This document shows positions 44,619 through 56,806 of a DNA stretch of 64,000 bases, piece after piece. Origin of the DNA: Neonectria sp. B-13 (lineage: Eukaryota > Ascomycota > Sordariomycetes > Hypocreales > Nectriaceae); contig NOKP01000017.1 of the NCBI GenBank assembly GCA_002682825.1, forward strand, positions 806,001-870,000. The letters are read 5' to 3'. The notes below the pieces were generated by a model that had not been told where the DNA came from, made no database searches, and saw nothing but the letters and a program-made list of their open reading frames with translations. Position numbers and translations under genes: made by a program. The stretch's first letter is position 1, and every line of letters begins with the position of its first letter.

Positions 44619-47220
44619 CTATAAGTCCCCTGTATCGTACTCGTTTAAGTCATGGTCCATGCTGAGAAGCCCTGCTCCTAGAAAGTCGTTGTCGCCCAAT
44701 TGACAAAAAATATCATCTACGGACCCCAGCATGAAATCCATGAAGTTGTCCTGTGGTACCACATCTCTGGGTAAGAGGGCATCTGCAGACTGAGCCAAAC
44801 CCTGTTCTTCACCTGGGTTGAGGCCTAGTGGCATGGAACAACGAATTAGCAAGATACTAGAAGGACAGGCCAAGTTGGAGGGTCAGTTTAGACTTGGCGG
44901 CGTCATGCTTACCCATAGTCTTTAACAGACGCAGTAGTCGTTGTAGAAAACGATGAGCCTTGCCAGTCATAATGCTGGAGCCTCCGACAGACTTCAAGGT
45001 CTCAAGACCTTCAAGCATGAAGACTTCAGCATCAGAGTTGGTGATGCCAATTGCCTGTGGCAAACTGATTGAGCGCATGCAAATCAACCACAGTCCTAAC
45101 CCATGCCAGCACATGGTGAGTGCTATAAATTGTTAGCACACTCTTACACCCAGCTAAAGAATGAAATCCTGGTCATACCTGTAAAGTTGCACACCCACCA
45201 CACGGCATTGCTTTTGAGGAATACCCGGGAGTGGCGTAGAATAGCGGAAAGAATTCTTTGAAACTCTTTTATTGCTTCCCAGTCTCTTCTCAACACGGAT
45301 GCTGAGATGTCCTTTAGCATGCTGGGAGTGTCATAGCCAGATGAGTGATTTGTGATTTGTTCCAGAGCTGCCATTAGAATAGGTGTGCTGATCAGCATGA
45401 CATTTCTGTAGTAGTAAAGAGACAGAACCAAGACATGGGCCTTGTACTGGAACGTCTCAGCGGACCACGAGTCGATATCGGATTTGGAATTCAAGATCGA
45501 AAAATGGGTGTTGTGGTCGCGCCACTGCTCTAACTTGTCTAACAGCTCCACGGTCTTCATTGTAAGATCTCTTGGTGGCATGTGAACAGGTGATCCTATG
45601 TTCGAACCGTAAATGGAATCGAGTGTAAGTCCTGTGATCTCATGTAAGGATCTACAGCATGCCTGTCAGTTCCATAGACTTGCTCAGAGGAGTGGGGAAA
45701 TCGTACATGAGATGGCTGAAGTATATCGAGCTCTTCAATGAAGGTGACATGGTGACTGTCCCGGCTGGGTACTTCTTGGGGGCGATGCTGTCGGGAATCT
45801 CGATTTGGACATATTGTGGCGGAACTGAACACGGCCGTCCTAAACCAGCACTCAAAATCCTTCTCTTTGTTAGCACTGCAGATTTCGAAGACTGGCGTGA
45901 CATACCTGTCTTGATTCACAACGGCAAACCACAACTTCGCTCGAAGCTCCTTTTCCTGTACGCCCAGGCCTTCATAGGATGATGGAGAATGAAGACCAAG
46001 CTGATAGCAAGCCTTGATTGTGAGAAAATGAGACGTCAAACTAGACATTGCGCGTTGGCTATTTTGCTGATAGCTTCCCATGAGGAGCAAAGCTTTGACT
46101 GCTGCTTGTTAGCCTCTTGAGTGAAGAAAGAGAGAGGCAATTCCTGACCGGTCTCCAGATTCCAACTGCATACTGATTGCTCATTCGTTATCAGAAGCTC
46201 CAAGGCTTTCTCGTAGAAGGGTTCTGGCGATGCATCGTCCATTGTAGACAATGCGTGAGCGAAGACAATGTTGAGCAAGGCTTTGGTAGATCGCGCATGT
46301 GGCGAGTCATCCCAAGTTCTGGTGCCCATCCTATTGGCTTCCCTCAACAAGGGCGCCTCACTGATATAGGGCAGGACAGCGCCAACTGTGTCAAAGAATC
46401 TTGCAATCCACTCATTGCAGGTTTGAGTGCTTGGGAAACCCTCTTGGGTCTCACGTCTCATCGCTCTGGCTGGATCGTTCGGTTCGAAAGGCCTTGCTGA
46501 GAATATGGGAACAACCCTTTCGGTCATCGGGCTCTCTTGATAGAGGTGCGAGTCACGAGCTCCCAGTTTAACAACAAAAGCCGTGAGGGATCGAAACAGC
46601 GCATGATTTGAACTAGGGCCTTAATAAGGGTGAGTCGGGGTTGCCTTTCAAGATCACAAGCTTACTTACCGAAGTATCCAATTTCTGCTGCTGTTTGACG
46701 GTCAAAGGCGCCGGTAGCTAGAATATCCGCGGCTGATTCAGGATTTGTATCTTGACTGCCGGCTTCTGACACTTCGCCGATAGTGTCCTTGAGCAGCGAG
46801 GTTCTACCCTGATTGTAGATGCTCGTGTCCACAGCCTGTCCTGGGGTTGAAGTCGCTGCCAGCTGAGCCTCAAGCTCGTTAACCCTATTCCTTAACGCCA
46901 ATAGCGCTCTAGGTGTTTTTATCAACTTTAGTTTGTGAAATTTCCTTAGGAATCATCTGTGGCTGAATAGGAAACTGCTCACCGTCGGTCGTCTTGGCGC
47001 TCCAGTCGCTTGTCCCAAACAGTTTGAGTATACACACATTCGACATTTTTGGTTGCGCAGCGCCCGCAGACTGGCCTGTTACTATCACACTGGTCCGGTA
47101 AGTACCCCTATGAAATGCATGTTAAGAGGGCAGGCCTACTTTTGACTTGGTTTGCCGACAAGGATTGCATGCTACGGCTGCTCTAGGTCGCTTGGTCAGC
47201 GGAGAACTGGTGTGCTGCAT
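44619..47220 (-). CDS. Zn2Cys6 transcription factor with Fungal_trans domain, nine exons
   Basis: Exons 47220-47140, 47089-46983, 46908-46670, 46619-46149, 46098-45906, 45859-45707, 45651-45179, 45122-44913 and 44824-44619 join in frame to 710 residues. The zinc cluster is split by intron 1: CNPCRQTKSK then CDSNRPVCGRC and VEC, a perfect CX2CX6CX6CX2CX6C. A coiled coil (ALLALRNRVNELEAQL) follows for dimerisation. The Fungal_trans region shows ETVKALLLMGSYQQ, CYQLGLHS and NQDRILSAGLGRP. Intron 4 has two acceptors three bases apart (46102 and 46099). The frame is broken by many 46-88-nt introns, so short open frames alone give a false picture. Likely regulator of the catabolic genes at 35890-44517; it lies tail to tail with the monooxygenase gene. 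Confidence 0.85.
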
Positions 47221-47966
47221 CTTCGGTTGGATGTCATCAATCCGGCGGCAAGGAACAAAATAATGTTATGAACTGGCGGGCGAGATTGCACCTTTCGATC
47301 TGCAAAAATTGAACGCGATGAGGTCGTGAAGGAGTAAACGAATTGTTAACAGCGGGGTATAGCAAGCTGGCCGTAATCGGTTACGTCAGCTTGTTTAGGA
47401 TCCGTCCACAGTCCCCGCACGGTGGTTCTAGAAGCCCAAAGTACGGACCTTCTATGCTCATTAAAATAGCCAGTAAAGCACTTAGCTCATGAGAAGAAAT
47501 ACTCTCAAATTCCAAGACAGCAGGCAAATCTGTCGTGCCACTTGCCTTGCTTCAAGTTTGTGCGATGTATGAGTTAGGCCGCGGGCTAGCGGACCAATGT
47601 CGCTGTGTTTACATGGATTGGGACGCGCGTACTGAACAACTCGGAGACGAAACTCAAGCAAACAAGGGATTCAAGTCACTTCGCTCGCGTGATAGTTTAA
47701 TTATACAGAATAACCAGGATTTTACATATTGAATTAATTGATCAGACATTTACAGTCTAGCCCGGTGATGCGGTGGATAGTGTGGTCAGTGGAATGACTT
47801 GTGTTCTGGCTCAATGATTAACCTGCAGGCAGCACGCAATGAAATTAGTGCTGATAATTATATAGAATTCAGTCTGAACGCTTTCTAATAGTGAAAGTCC
47901 CTAACCCCACACCCAATCACCAGTTTAGCCTGAGCAATTTTAACCCTTAGAGCCTATCATACCCCA
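47221..47966. other. Intergenic region upstream of the regulator gene
   Basis: About 750 nt, AT-rich, with no supported gene. It contains the promoter of the Zn2Cys6 gene on the minus strand. Confidence 0.4.
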
Positions 47967-48589
47967 TCATATCTCTCTTTTCTTCACCTTCTCTACTAAA
48001 GCCTTCACCACCTTGGGATCACTTTGACCATGGTATGATTGCATGTAATACATAGGTTGAAAAGCCCGACCGCCTAGTGCATCTGCGTCGGCTCTCCTGT
48101 CCCAATCCTGCGCTGCAGACGCATAGACAAAGGGCGTCGGATTTTCCGTCCTCGGAGAAGGTCGATGAATAATATCAGAGAAGGTAATAAGCTTTACATC
48201 ATCGACCTTTGCTAAGTCTGATGAAAGCAGGTACTCGGCCATATGGCGCCTTTCAGAAAATGGGAATCCTTGGCCCATCCATCGCACTGTGCTATGAGTG
48301 GACGGGCGTACGCGGGCTCTGCGCCATTATCCACAAGGAAGGCAACCAGTGAAGTGTCCCATAGACCTACGGTGGAGTCGATAACTGAGCCACAGCGGCG
48401 GTTTAGGGGTATTGTGTCATATAAGTTAACATTAGGACGGCTGAGGGTGGTGTCAGCACCATGAGATAATAGAAGAGTGAGGAGTGGTCTGTTGGTAAGA
48501 CAATCGATAAGCGGGGCCTTGGGGAAGTTATAAGACACCTGGATTCCGTTGCGTAGTTGGTTTGGATGCCAGCCAAAGTCAAGAAACAC
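47967..48589 (-). pseudogene. Ankyrin-repeat-like gene remnant
   Basis: Two overlapping minus-strand frames together look like one decayed ankyrin protein. The upper part (48589 down to about 48240) reads FLDFGWHPNQ, TLLLSHGADTTL and VAFLVDNGAEP. The lower part, in another frame, reads MAEYLLSSDLAKVDD and ends in KALVEKVKKREI. The frame changes near 48240-48280, and no intron with GT-AG joins them cleanly. There is no good start codon context. I read it as a frameshifted fragment of a fungal ankyrin protein; sequencing error or an unrecognised intron are alternatives. Confidence 0.55.
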
Positions 48590-49472
48590 TTGTATTAAGG
48601 CAAGGGGGTATTGTCGCTCGTATTAGTAACGAATTGGGGCCAAATCCCTTGGAGACGAAACTCAAGCACACCAAAATATATTTCCGTCTCCAGATCTGAG
48701 CTCCCGCTGCCTTAGGCTGAGCTGTCTCTGAGCGAGGGTTGAGGATTCCGAAGCTTGAGCAGAGGCGTGAGTGGACGGCTTCCTGGATCATAAATCCCGA
48801 CTGTGTCCCAGGTCTGGGTCGGATCCCGATGTTTCGGGTCCCTTTCTCAACTGCACTTTACGCACCGGGCTCTCTGACAGAACTCTACATTCAGCCCCAG
48901 CTAGATCATTCCACCTCTTGCATTTCGGAAGATGAACCATGCTAGAAGAGTATGATTTCTCTCTAGGCGCAAGGTACCTGCGAGAATTGAGTCTGCTTGT
49001 GATAGATATGTGGACTGACTTGTTCATCAGCGATAATATTGAATGGGACCGTTTGAAGACCGCGGCTAGAGATATACCTCTAGATATGATCTCTATATTT
49101 CGTTCTCCAGGTGATAACATATGTGCTCTTGCGCTATACTTCGCTGACATGAACACTTATTTCTTCAGCGCCCCTTATCTACGTTCCAATATTCCTCACG
49201 TCTGTGATACTTAATCGAGAACGGGTATATTTGGTGATTGAAGAAGCTGGCTTCTGAAAAAAGTAGTCAATCATACCAGCTATGCTCTGGAAATTAAGCC
49301 TATCAGCATTGTACGCCTCTCAGCCTTAAGCTTACCACCTCCCTGCAAGGCTGCCTGGCAAATGGTGTAGCTACCATGGACGAAGAAATAATTCGCGCAA
49401 AAACCCCCACATCAGAATCTCTTCACCTACATCTCCCTCCCTATCATGCCTAGCAAGTCCTAGTCTAGTGCG
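48590..49472. other. Intergenic region upstream of the HET gene
   Basis: About 880 nt. A plus-strand 91-codon frame at 48939-49214 (start MLEEYDFSLGARYLREL) has protein-like composition but no recognised family. It could be a remnant of a decayed gene in this repeat-gene-rich area. Confidence 0.3.
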
Positions 49473-51575
49473 ATGACGGCGTGCAAAGTTTGCAACCAGT
49501 TCCAAGGAGTCGGTGAGCTGCGCACAGTGACGCAAGCTCTACTGAAAAAGAGACGAAACCACATTAGGGAAGGCATACCCTGGCAGGAGCTCCAGGCATC
49601 CGCTTGCGTATGCTACTGTTGCCGCATACTCATTCGTGGTTGTCGCGGCTGCTTTAAGCAACACTCGATAGAGGAGGATCAGATTGAGAGTCTCAAGCTC
49701 ACATTCTACTATGAGAGCTATAAAGAGGAGGATGTTGATGTTGATAAGGCTATTTCTTTTCTTCTGAGGGACGGGAGCTTCTTCGACATCGAGATATTTT
49801 CCACTGTGGATGATGGTAAGTCCTTATTGAATCAAAGCTAGGCCTGGGATCGCGCTAAGTTCCTAAATTTCACAGATTGTCCCATCCCCAATTCCTGGGA
49901 CTCTATACCTGTGTCTGTTCGAACATCTCCCCGTACAGACTCGTCCTCAGCCTTCGACATACTTGAGTCTTGGTTGCAGAATTGTCATGAAGACGGTCAC
50001 CCAGACTGTATTTTACTCACAGATCCGGAGCTCCCGAAGCGGGTAGTGGATGTCAGCGACGGTAACGGAGGTGTCCGCGTCTTCGAGTCACATGGTCAAT
50101 TGTCCAAATACATCTGCTTGAGCCATTGCTGGGGATTGTCTCAGATTATCACGACAACGAAAGCAACGCTGCAGGATCGTCAAATGGGGATTTCAATAAG
50201 CGACTTGCCCCAGACCTTTAGGGATGCGGTTGATTTGACGAGACGCCTTGGAATCAGATACATCTGGATTGATTCGCTGTGCATCATCCAAGACGACCTC
50301 GGAGATTGGGAAGTCGAGTCAGCAAAGATGTCAGCCGTCTACTCGAACTCGTATCTCACCATCGCCGCCACCAAATCTCCAAATGGAAGTGGCGGGCTCT
50401 ACACTGGCACTCCAGACTTTGAAGTCTCAGGAAGGACTCCACAGGGGGAGGCATATCGCCTCTTCTTTCGAGAGCGGATTGATCACCATCTTGATGCTAT
50501 GCCAGAGCCCGATCGCTCAGAGGCGGGCCCAGGTATTATCAGCCACGCAACTACATCTCATCATCCACTTCTTACAAGAGCATGGGTCTATCAAGAACGA
50601 ATGCTATCGCCGCGCTTTATTCATTTCGGGCCTCATGAACTCTTCATGGAATGCATGACAGACATCAAATGCGAGTGCGGTGGAATCGCGTTCCATGGCT
50701 CATCCGAGGAGGCCCCCGCAGTGCTTATCAAACTACTCTACGCTGACTCGATGTATTCTTATGCAGTTGGCAAGGAATGGCACATACACGCAGCTTACTA
50801 CATTGCACGAATATGGCGCACCATGGTGTGCTCCTATACTGCCCTTGGCATTACGAAGTTCGGGGACCGTTTGCCTGCAATTGGAGGGTTAGCTAAGAAA
50901 ATGGCTAGTGTGCGAAAGTCCACGTACATAGCAGGGTTATGGGAAAATACACTGAACGATGACCTAGTATGGATCTTGGTTCAGAGTGAGAAAGGAAAGC
51001 CACCAAGATCGAACCCTGCCACGGCCCCGACTTGGTCGTGGGCTAGCGTGGGGACACACGTTTGGTACTGGGACCAGATGTATCACTGGGATCCGGAAGA
51101 AGATATTACTGACGAAGAAAGAGCGCCTTACGAACACTTCAGCCAGGTGGTAAAATGGAACATCGACCCAGCCGGCGTTGATGAGTTCGGGCGGATGAGG
51201 AAAGCATCGATCAGGATAACAGGTCTCACTGCTGCGGGTACACTCGAAAGAGAGATTGACAGCCAGGACATGCAGGCCACTGCATATTACGTGGTATTCT
51301 CGCAAGATACTCGCCTGAAAATGGTTGCTGATTATCAACTGGATTTTGAGGGCACAAACCAAGTCTTGCCTGGAGCAAGCCTTGTGTGCCTTAGGATGAG
51401 CGTCATCAAGGAAGGAAGAAAGGAAAACCTCATTTCTCTAGTCTTGAGGCCACTAAAGGACGAAGTTGGAATATTCGAGCGCATTGGAAGCCTTGTTGTG
51501 AGTGTGTTACCGCCCGTTGATCCTCTAGGAGGGATTTACATAATTGGGGATGAACGGACAGTAGAAATTTGGTAG
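49473..51575 (+). CDS. HET-domain protein (heterokaryon-incompatibility type)
   Basis: Exons 49473-49815 and 49876-51575 give 680 residues. A cysteine-rich N-terminal part (CKVCNQFQ, CVCYCCRIL, CRGCF) comes first. The HET domain begins near residue 175: YICLSHCWG, LPQTFRDAVDLTRRLGIRYIWIDSLCI, then VYSNSYLTIAAT and ending near RAWVYQERMLSPR. HET proteins take part in non-self recognition and can trigger programmed cell death when the partner locus differs. Here the HET domain is free-standing and not fused to NACHT. The nearest STAND gene starts 1.3 kb downstream on the same strand. The paired cysteines in the N-terminus may bind zinc. The intron keeps VDD-DCPIP in frame. Confidence 0.93.
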
Positions 51576-52852
51576 TGAGGTCGCCTTAAGCAAGTGTGCT
51601 CTACAAAGACTGCCATCTACCTATGTGATTCTTACGCTAGCGTGGCATAATACTGTCGCCTGAGCGCATGAAGAACGCTGAGAGAAGCGTGACGTAATAA
51701 CGAAGCATCAGCAACAGCCCAACAGAAAAGTTCCCTGCCAAAGAAACCCTGCTTTTTACTACTGGGACTTGCTGTGTGTTCGGACGTAGAATAGTCATGG
51801 GAGGAGTTGCGACCTGAGTAATGCAATCATCGCCAGCTGAACTCCATAAGCCTGAGTGACTGCCCTTACACCAACTGGGAAGATAAATTGCAGGCCCAGC
51901 TACGGCGAACGCAGTGCCAAACTCAACAGGAACTACAGATTTTCAGGAGGTAGCACCCTGGTCATCGTGCGGATTACCTGTAAAGTTTCGGCGGTGATAG
52001 AAGCAGTATAGTTGCTAGAAATAATGGGAGTTATCAACAGGAGGGCCATTCGATTTTTGCGCAGTAGTTATAGCCGTAGGAGGGGGACAACGGTGACTAC
52101 TCGGGGTCTGGGAAAGACTCCACGGAAATGGAGGTAGACGTGGACGAGCAACACCTCATCAAATACATTTCAAACAATTAAATAAAACCTACGTTAATGA
52201 ATCAATATATTAGACATAGACAGAATGCGCTTCCTAGTCCGGATTTTGATTATCAATCGCTCATCCCATAGACCGCAATGAGGCTATGAGCAAGAATGTC
52301 ATTCTCCCAAACCTGCGGAAGCCAGCGTGCCTGTGGAGAAAGCCCTACTCGGAGTGATCATGAAGAATTTGGTAGGCTGTGCTAGGGCTGTGGCAAAGAA
52401 ATCGCTACCATCTGGAAGGTCTAATCCGTATTGCGCTGTGGCTTAACTCAGCCAGCTTCACCCAGCTCGGAAGTCTTTTTGCTAGTCTTTTTCTTCCGAG
52501 TGTTATCCAATCAATTTTCTGTCTGCTGCGGAGCGTCATTTTACTGTGATACCAGGCGTGGTCCTGGGCTGTGGGTGGCTTCAAGCGATGGCTGTGCTGT
52601 AGGCTGTGCTGTGGGCTGATAGACTCGGGTCCAATGAATACCTAAATCAGGCTGCCTATGCATAAGATAGACTACGTCGTCTGTTGAGTGCGCGAGGCAC
52701 AATTCATGGCTGTCACGTGTATCTAAGCCTCTTTGGGTATTTGAACCCAAGCTCTAGAGTGCGTGATCGCAGCCTGATTCATCATCCTACAACCCTTCGA
52801 CCGTTGCTGCCTCCCCGCCTTTTGGAACACTGCTCGATCCCGGCTTCTTACC
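51576..52852. other. Intergenic region between HET and STAND genes
   Basis: About 1.3 kb with no supported gene. Near 52570-52615 a GGCTGTGCTGT unit occurs as a short imperfect tandem repeat. Sparse stop-rich frames suggest plain spacer. Confidence 0.45.
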
Positions 52853-55599
52853 ATGGAAGCAATCGGATTAGCCGCAAGTGTTATCGCTATCACTCAGATA
52901 GCTGAACGAATCGCCATAGTGTGCAAGTCATACATAGATGGCGTCGCTGATTATCCCAAAGACCTCCGCGTCATTTGCGTCGAGACAGAGTCCCTAGCTA
53001 TCGTGCTCCAGGGGTTACAGTGGTTGAATAAAGATGATGCGCAGGACGCCTACATGATCTCTCAGCTTCAGGGACCTATCGATCAATGCAAAGAAGCCAT
53101 CAAGTCCCTAAGCACATTGTTACCTCCACCAACACTTCCCACTGGGACGAAAGGTGCTAAGAGAAGAAAGCTGCAGTCAGCACTGGATGCCCTAGCATGG
53201 CCACTGAAAGCAGAAAAGGCTCGGAAATTGCTAGACGAGCTAATGCGGTTCAAGTCGACCATGAGCACGGCGATGGGAGGCTCCTTGCTGTGAGTGCAAT
53301 ACACAAGCTATATGCTACGTCCATTTGTCGAATCTGAAACTAACGTGTTGGTACTAGCAAGGATGTGCAAGCAATCAAGAAGACATTATCTGAATCCCAA
53401 GTTCAAGATATTTGTCGGTGGTTCGAGCATACCAACCCGTCACCTAGACACAACGCAGCAAAAGTGCTCTATGAGAATGAAACCCTTACATGGATTCTCC
53501 GCTCTGATGAATGGATTAACTGGATCAACTTCAAGACGCGCTGTGTTTGGATATATGGAATCCCAGGTGCTGGCAAAACAGTACTTGCCGCTTATCTGAT
53601 TGATCAAGTTCGACTTAAGTGCGAATCGGCAAACAACCCAAAGCCCGACTACCTCTACTACTATTGCTACCATGGACACAATCAAGACGAAGCTGCCCCA
53701 TTCCTTCGATGGCTTATCAGCCAATTATGTCGACGAGCACAGGGTGTGCCCGAGAAAGCGCACAAGGTGTATCAGCTGAATCAGCAGCCTGGCCTGCAAG
53801 AACTTCTCGAGATTATTGGCGCTGTACTGGAAAGTATGGGCAGCGTTTTTGTCATCATTGACGCAATCGATGAAAGCCAGCCGCGAACAAACCTCCTCAA
53901 CGTCATTAAGGATCTTTCACTAGATCAACGATTCGAAAAGATCCAGTTGCTAGTCACGAGCCGCAAGGAGTTAGAGATCGAGAGGACGATGAACAAAATA
54001 TCCGATCCAATCTCGATGTCAAATCCGCTAGTCGAACTGGACATAAAAAAATACGTCAAGAGTCGAGTGCGGGCTGAACCGCGATTCGAAAGTTGGCCAC
54101 CCGAGCTGAAGGTCGAAGTGGAAAAATCACTCTCCAGCGGAGCCAAAGGCATGTTTCGGTGGGCCGTATGCCAGCTCGATATCCTGCGACGACTTCGACA
54201 CGTGAACAAGATCAAGGCATCGCTTCGAAATCTCCCAGAAGGTTTAGACGAAAGTTACGAACGAATATTCTCACTCATTGACACTGAAGATCGGGAGCTG
54301 GTTCGACACTCATTGCACTGGCTTTCCTTCCACAACTCTCTGTGGCAGACTGAGTACAAGGGAGAACCTACAGTTTCGATGCTTTTAGATTCGTACTCCT
54401 TCTCCACAGGCGAGGGCCTGCACTTCGCTAGTGCCGACACCTTGCGAGAAATCTGCGGCTGCCTGCTTTCATACAGCGACACTGACTTCGACAACGGCTT
54501 TGAGACGCAGGTGACCCTTGCCCATTACACAGTCCGTGAATTTCTCGAGTCACATCGAACGAAAAGTCCAACGTCATTATTCTTCACAATCAGCGAGGAA
54601 GAGTCATACACGGACGTCTGCAGTACCATCTTCCGCCACGCGCTTGGCCCAGACCATAATATCAAGGAAGTCTACGCTGATGGCTACGACCTAAGCCTCG
54701 AAGACTATTGTCAGTTGTCAGCAACATGGGCATTAACTTCTCAACCCAGCTTTGTTCGATATGAGCTGGCAGTGGCACTCTTGGATCCTTCGAAGCCACA
54801 CTACGAGGCATTGGTGGCCACATTGAATGCACTTTCCAGCCTCGACAACGATTGCTACGAGTCAATGGTCGAATGGGAGACCTTCAACCACATTGATTGG
54901 GCGAAGTATAATGGTAATTTTCAAATCGCAACCTTGGTCAACATGCTTTATGGTGACTGTTTCTCGTTGGCAGCAAGATTTTGTCAGTCCGTCGACAAAA
55001 CCTTAACAGAGGCTACATTTGGAATTCCCATTGATGTCTATTCGCCATTCTTTGAAGAATCCATCAACTGGGAATTCGAAGGGACCATTCTTGAACTTTT
55101 TGCCTGTCGTCCTTTCGGAGCACAAAGAGCTTTTAGCCTACTCTTTGACCGGTTTGGCGATGGAGCCAATCTGACGCGGCTGCTGCACCTACACATCGCC
55201 TATCACGATCACGGCTCTAAACATAACCAACCGTGCCTAATCGAGAGGCTTCTTCAAGATGGAGCGGAGCCTCAGCCTAGATCGTGCCAAGTCACGCCTT
55301 TACAAATCGCTGTTGCGAGGAATGACATACCAGCAATCGGGCTTTTACTAGAATCACATGCCGACCCAAATGGCATCGGCGACGCTAACAACAATGAGTG
55401 GACTGACGATGCACACCTATCTGTATTTTGCGGCCTGGCTGGAAGCAGTCCTCTCTACATTGTTCGCCATTTTGACGTGATGGGAGTGGAATTTGATGGT
55501 GATTCTCCAGACAAGCCCTGTGATTTAGCAGAAATTGAGCGGTTGCTTTTGAGCAATAATGCTAAAGAGTTCACAATGGATGAAGAGGACGAATTATAG
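52853..55599 (+). CDS. STAND protein: Fungal_N-like helical domain, NACHT, ankyrin-like tail
   Basis: Exons 52853-53289 and 53358-55599 encode 892 residues. The N-terminus (MEAIGLAASVIAITQIAERI, first 140 residues, helical) matches the fungal STAND N-terminal domain class found on many NLR-like proteins. A NACHT NTPase follows with Walker A YGIPGAGKT near 215 and Walker B VIIDAIDES. A winged-helix-like region, then a C-terminal tail with weak ankyrin units (VTPLQIAVARNDIPAIGLLLESHADPN). Such proteins are candidate fungal immune or incompatibility receptors. Only about two ankyrin units are visible, fewer than in typical members, so the sensor end may be shortened. The intron joins SLL to KDVQAIKKT. 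Confidence 0.88.
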
Positions 55600-56022
55600 A
55601 TGTCTCGCGGGTCATCAGGTCAATCATTTACGGAGTCTACTTCTAATTACTAGATCACAGTTTTAGAATAAGTGTAACGAAAGATTAATTTTAGCCTTCT
55701 ACTCAGCTCAAAGAAACATCAACAATCTGAGGCATTCATCGCAGTGTAGGGTAGGTTAGGGTCAAGGACAGACGCGTCACGATTGGCCAACGGCACTCAT
55801 CTCGGTGAGATCCACTCGTTATCGTGTCGGCTTATCTGACAAGTCTCACCTTTGCCCCAATTGGTAAAGGACAGCTACGTAATATCAATATCTCCCTCCT
55901 TTTCCAGCTTCACCAAAACACTTCCACCCTCGCAATTCCGCCACCCGCCACCCACCAAGCTTGAAGAAACTCAATTCGTCCTGTCATGACGTAGCGCTGT
56001 AACCGAGCGAGAGTCCGTCACC
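55600..56022. promoter_or_regulatory. Upstream region of the Mpv17-family gene
   Basis: 423 nt without a gene. A CT/CA-rich stretch (55890-55970) directly before the start region is typical of fungal housekeeping promoters. A short GGTAGGTTAGGG string near 55749 is not a telomeric array. Confidence 0.4.
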
Positions 56023-56658
56023 ATGCGCCGGGCGCTCAACCTGCGGCTCGCCGGCCAGGCCATGGCCATCAAAGTGTCGGCCAACCTGGTGGTGCAGCTG
56101 CTGATGCTCTGGAACGACCCGTCCAAGACCTCTCTCGACTGGCAGCAGGTCGGCGAGTTTGCGCTGTACGGCCTGATGGGGTCGCAAATCGGCAACGTCA
56201 TCCAATTCCTGCTCGAAGACTGGTTCCCCACGCGCAATGTGCCCGTCGGAGGCCTGCTGCCAGACACGCTCGGCCACGTCCGCCAGCTGGAGGAGAAGAA
56301 GAAGGACGACGACGAAAAGGAACCGCCCAAGACGTGGAAGTCCTACCTCAAGATTGGCGACGACGTCAGCTACCGTAACGTCCTGGCCAAGCTGGTCCTC
56401 GACCAAACCCTCGGCCTGTTCATCAGCGGCTGCATCTTTCTCATCTGCACCAACGTCATGCGCGTGCCGCACCCGCCCATGGTCCTGGACGTCGTCAGAG
56501 CCCGCATCTGGCCTCTCATCAAGGCCGGCTGGCACATCTGGCCCTTGGTCGCCGTCTGCAATTTTCTCTGGGTGCCTGTGCGGTCACGCGTTCTCGTGGC
56601 CGTTTGTGTCGGATTCGGTTGGAGCATTTTCTTGAGTGTCTTTGCCATGAGGACTTAG
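56023..56658 (+). CDS. Mpv17/PMP22-family membrane protein
   Basis: Single exon, 211 residues, four hydrophobic segments. The C-terminal block GWHIWPLVAVCNFLWVPVRSRV is the family signature (W-x-WP...NF...VP...R). Members sit in the inner mitochondrial or peroxisomal membrane and are thought to form channels or affect metabolite exchange. A charged loop of Lys/Glu/Asp (residues about 90-110, EEKKKDDDEKEPP) is inserted between the second and third segments and looks longer than in yeast Sym1. High GC3 sets it apart from its neighbours, as expected of a conserved gene. Confidence 0.88.
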   Translation: MRRALNLRLAGQAMAIKVSANLVVQLLMLWNDPSKTSLDWQQVGEFALYGLMGSQIGNVIQFLLEDWFPTRNVPVGGLLPDTLGHVRQLEEKKKDDDEKEPPKTWKSYLKIGDDVSYRNVLAKLVLDQTLGLFISGCIFLICTNVMRVPHPPMVLDVVRARIWPLIKAGWHIWPLVAVCNFLWVPVRSRVLVAVCVGFGWSIFLSVFAMRT

Positions 56659-56806
56659 AAAGCGAAGGGGAGAAAACGGAAGAAGGATTATACCCGCATG
56701 GCTGCGACGTCAGCTCTTTTGTATTGCAATTTACTGCAGATTCACTCGGCCTCGTTATAGACTCCCACCCTGAGCAGCAATGTGCATGGGTTTATTTTAT
56801 GCCAGT

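Noticed and set aside
55740..55765. GGTTAGGG, telomere-like
   Set aside because: A single copy only, no tandem array.
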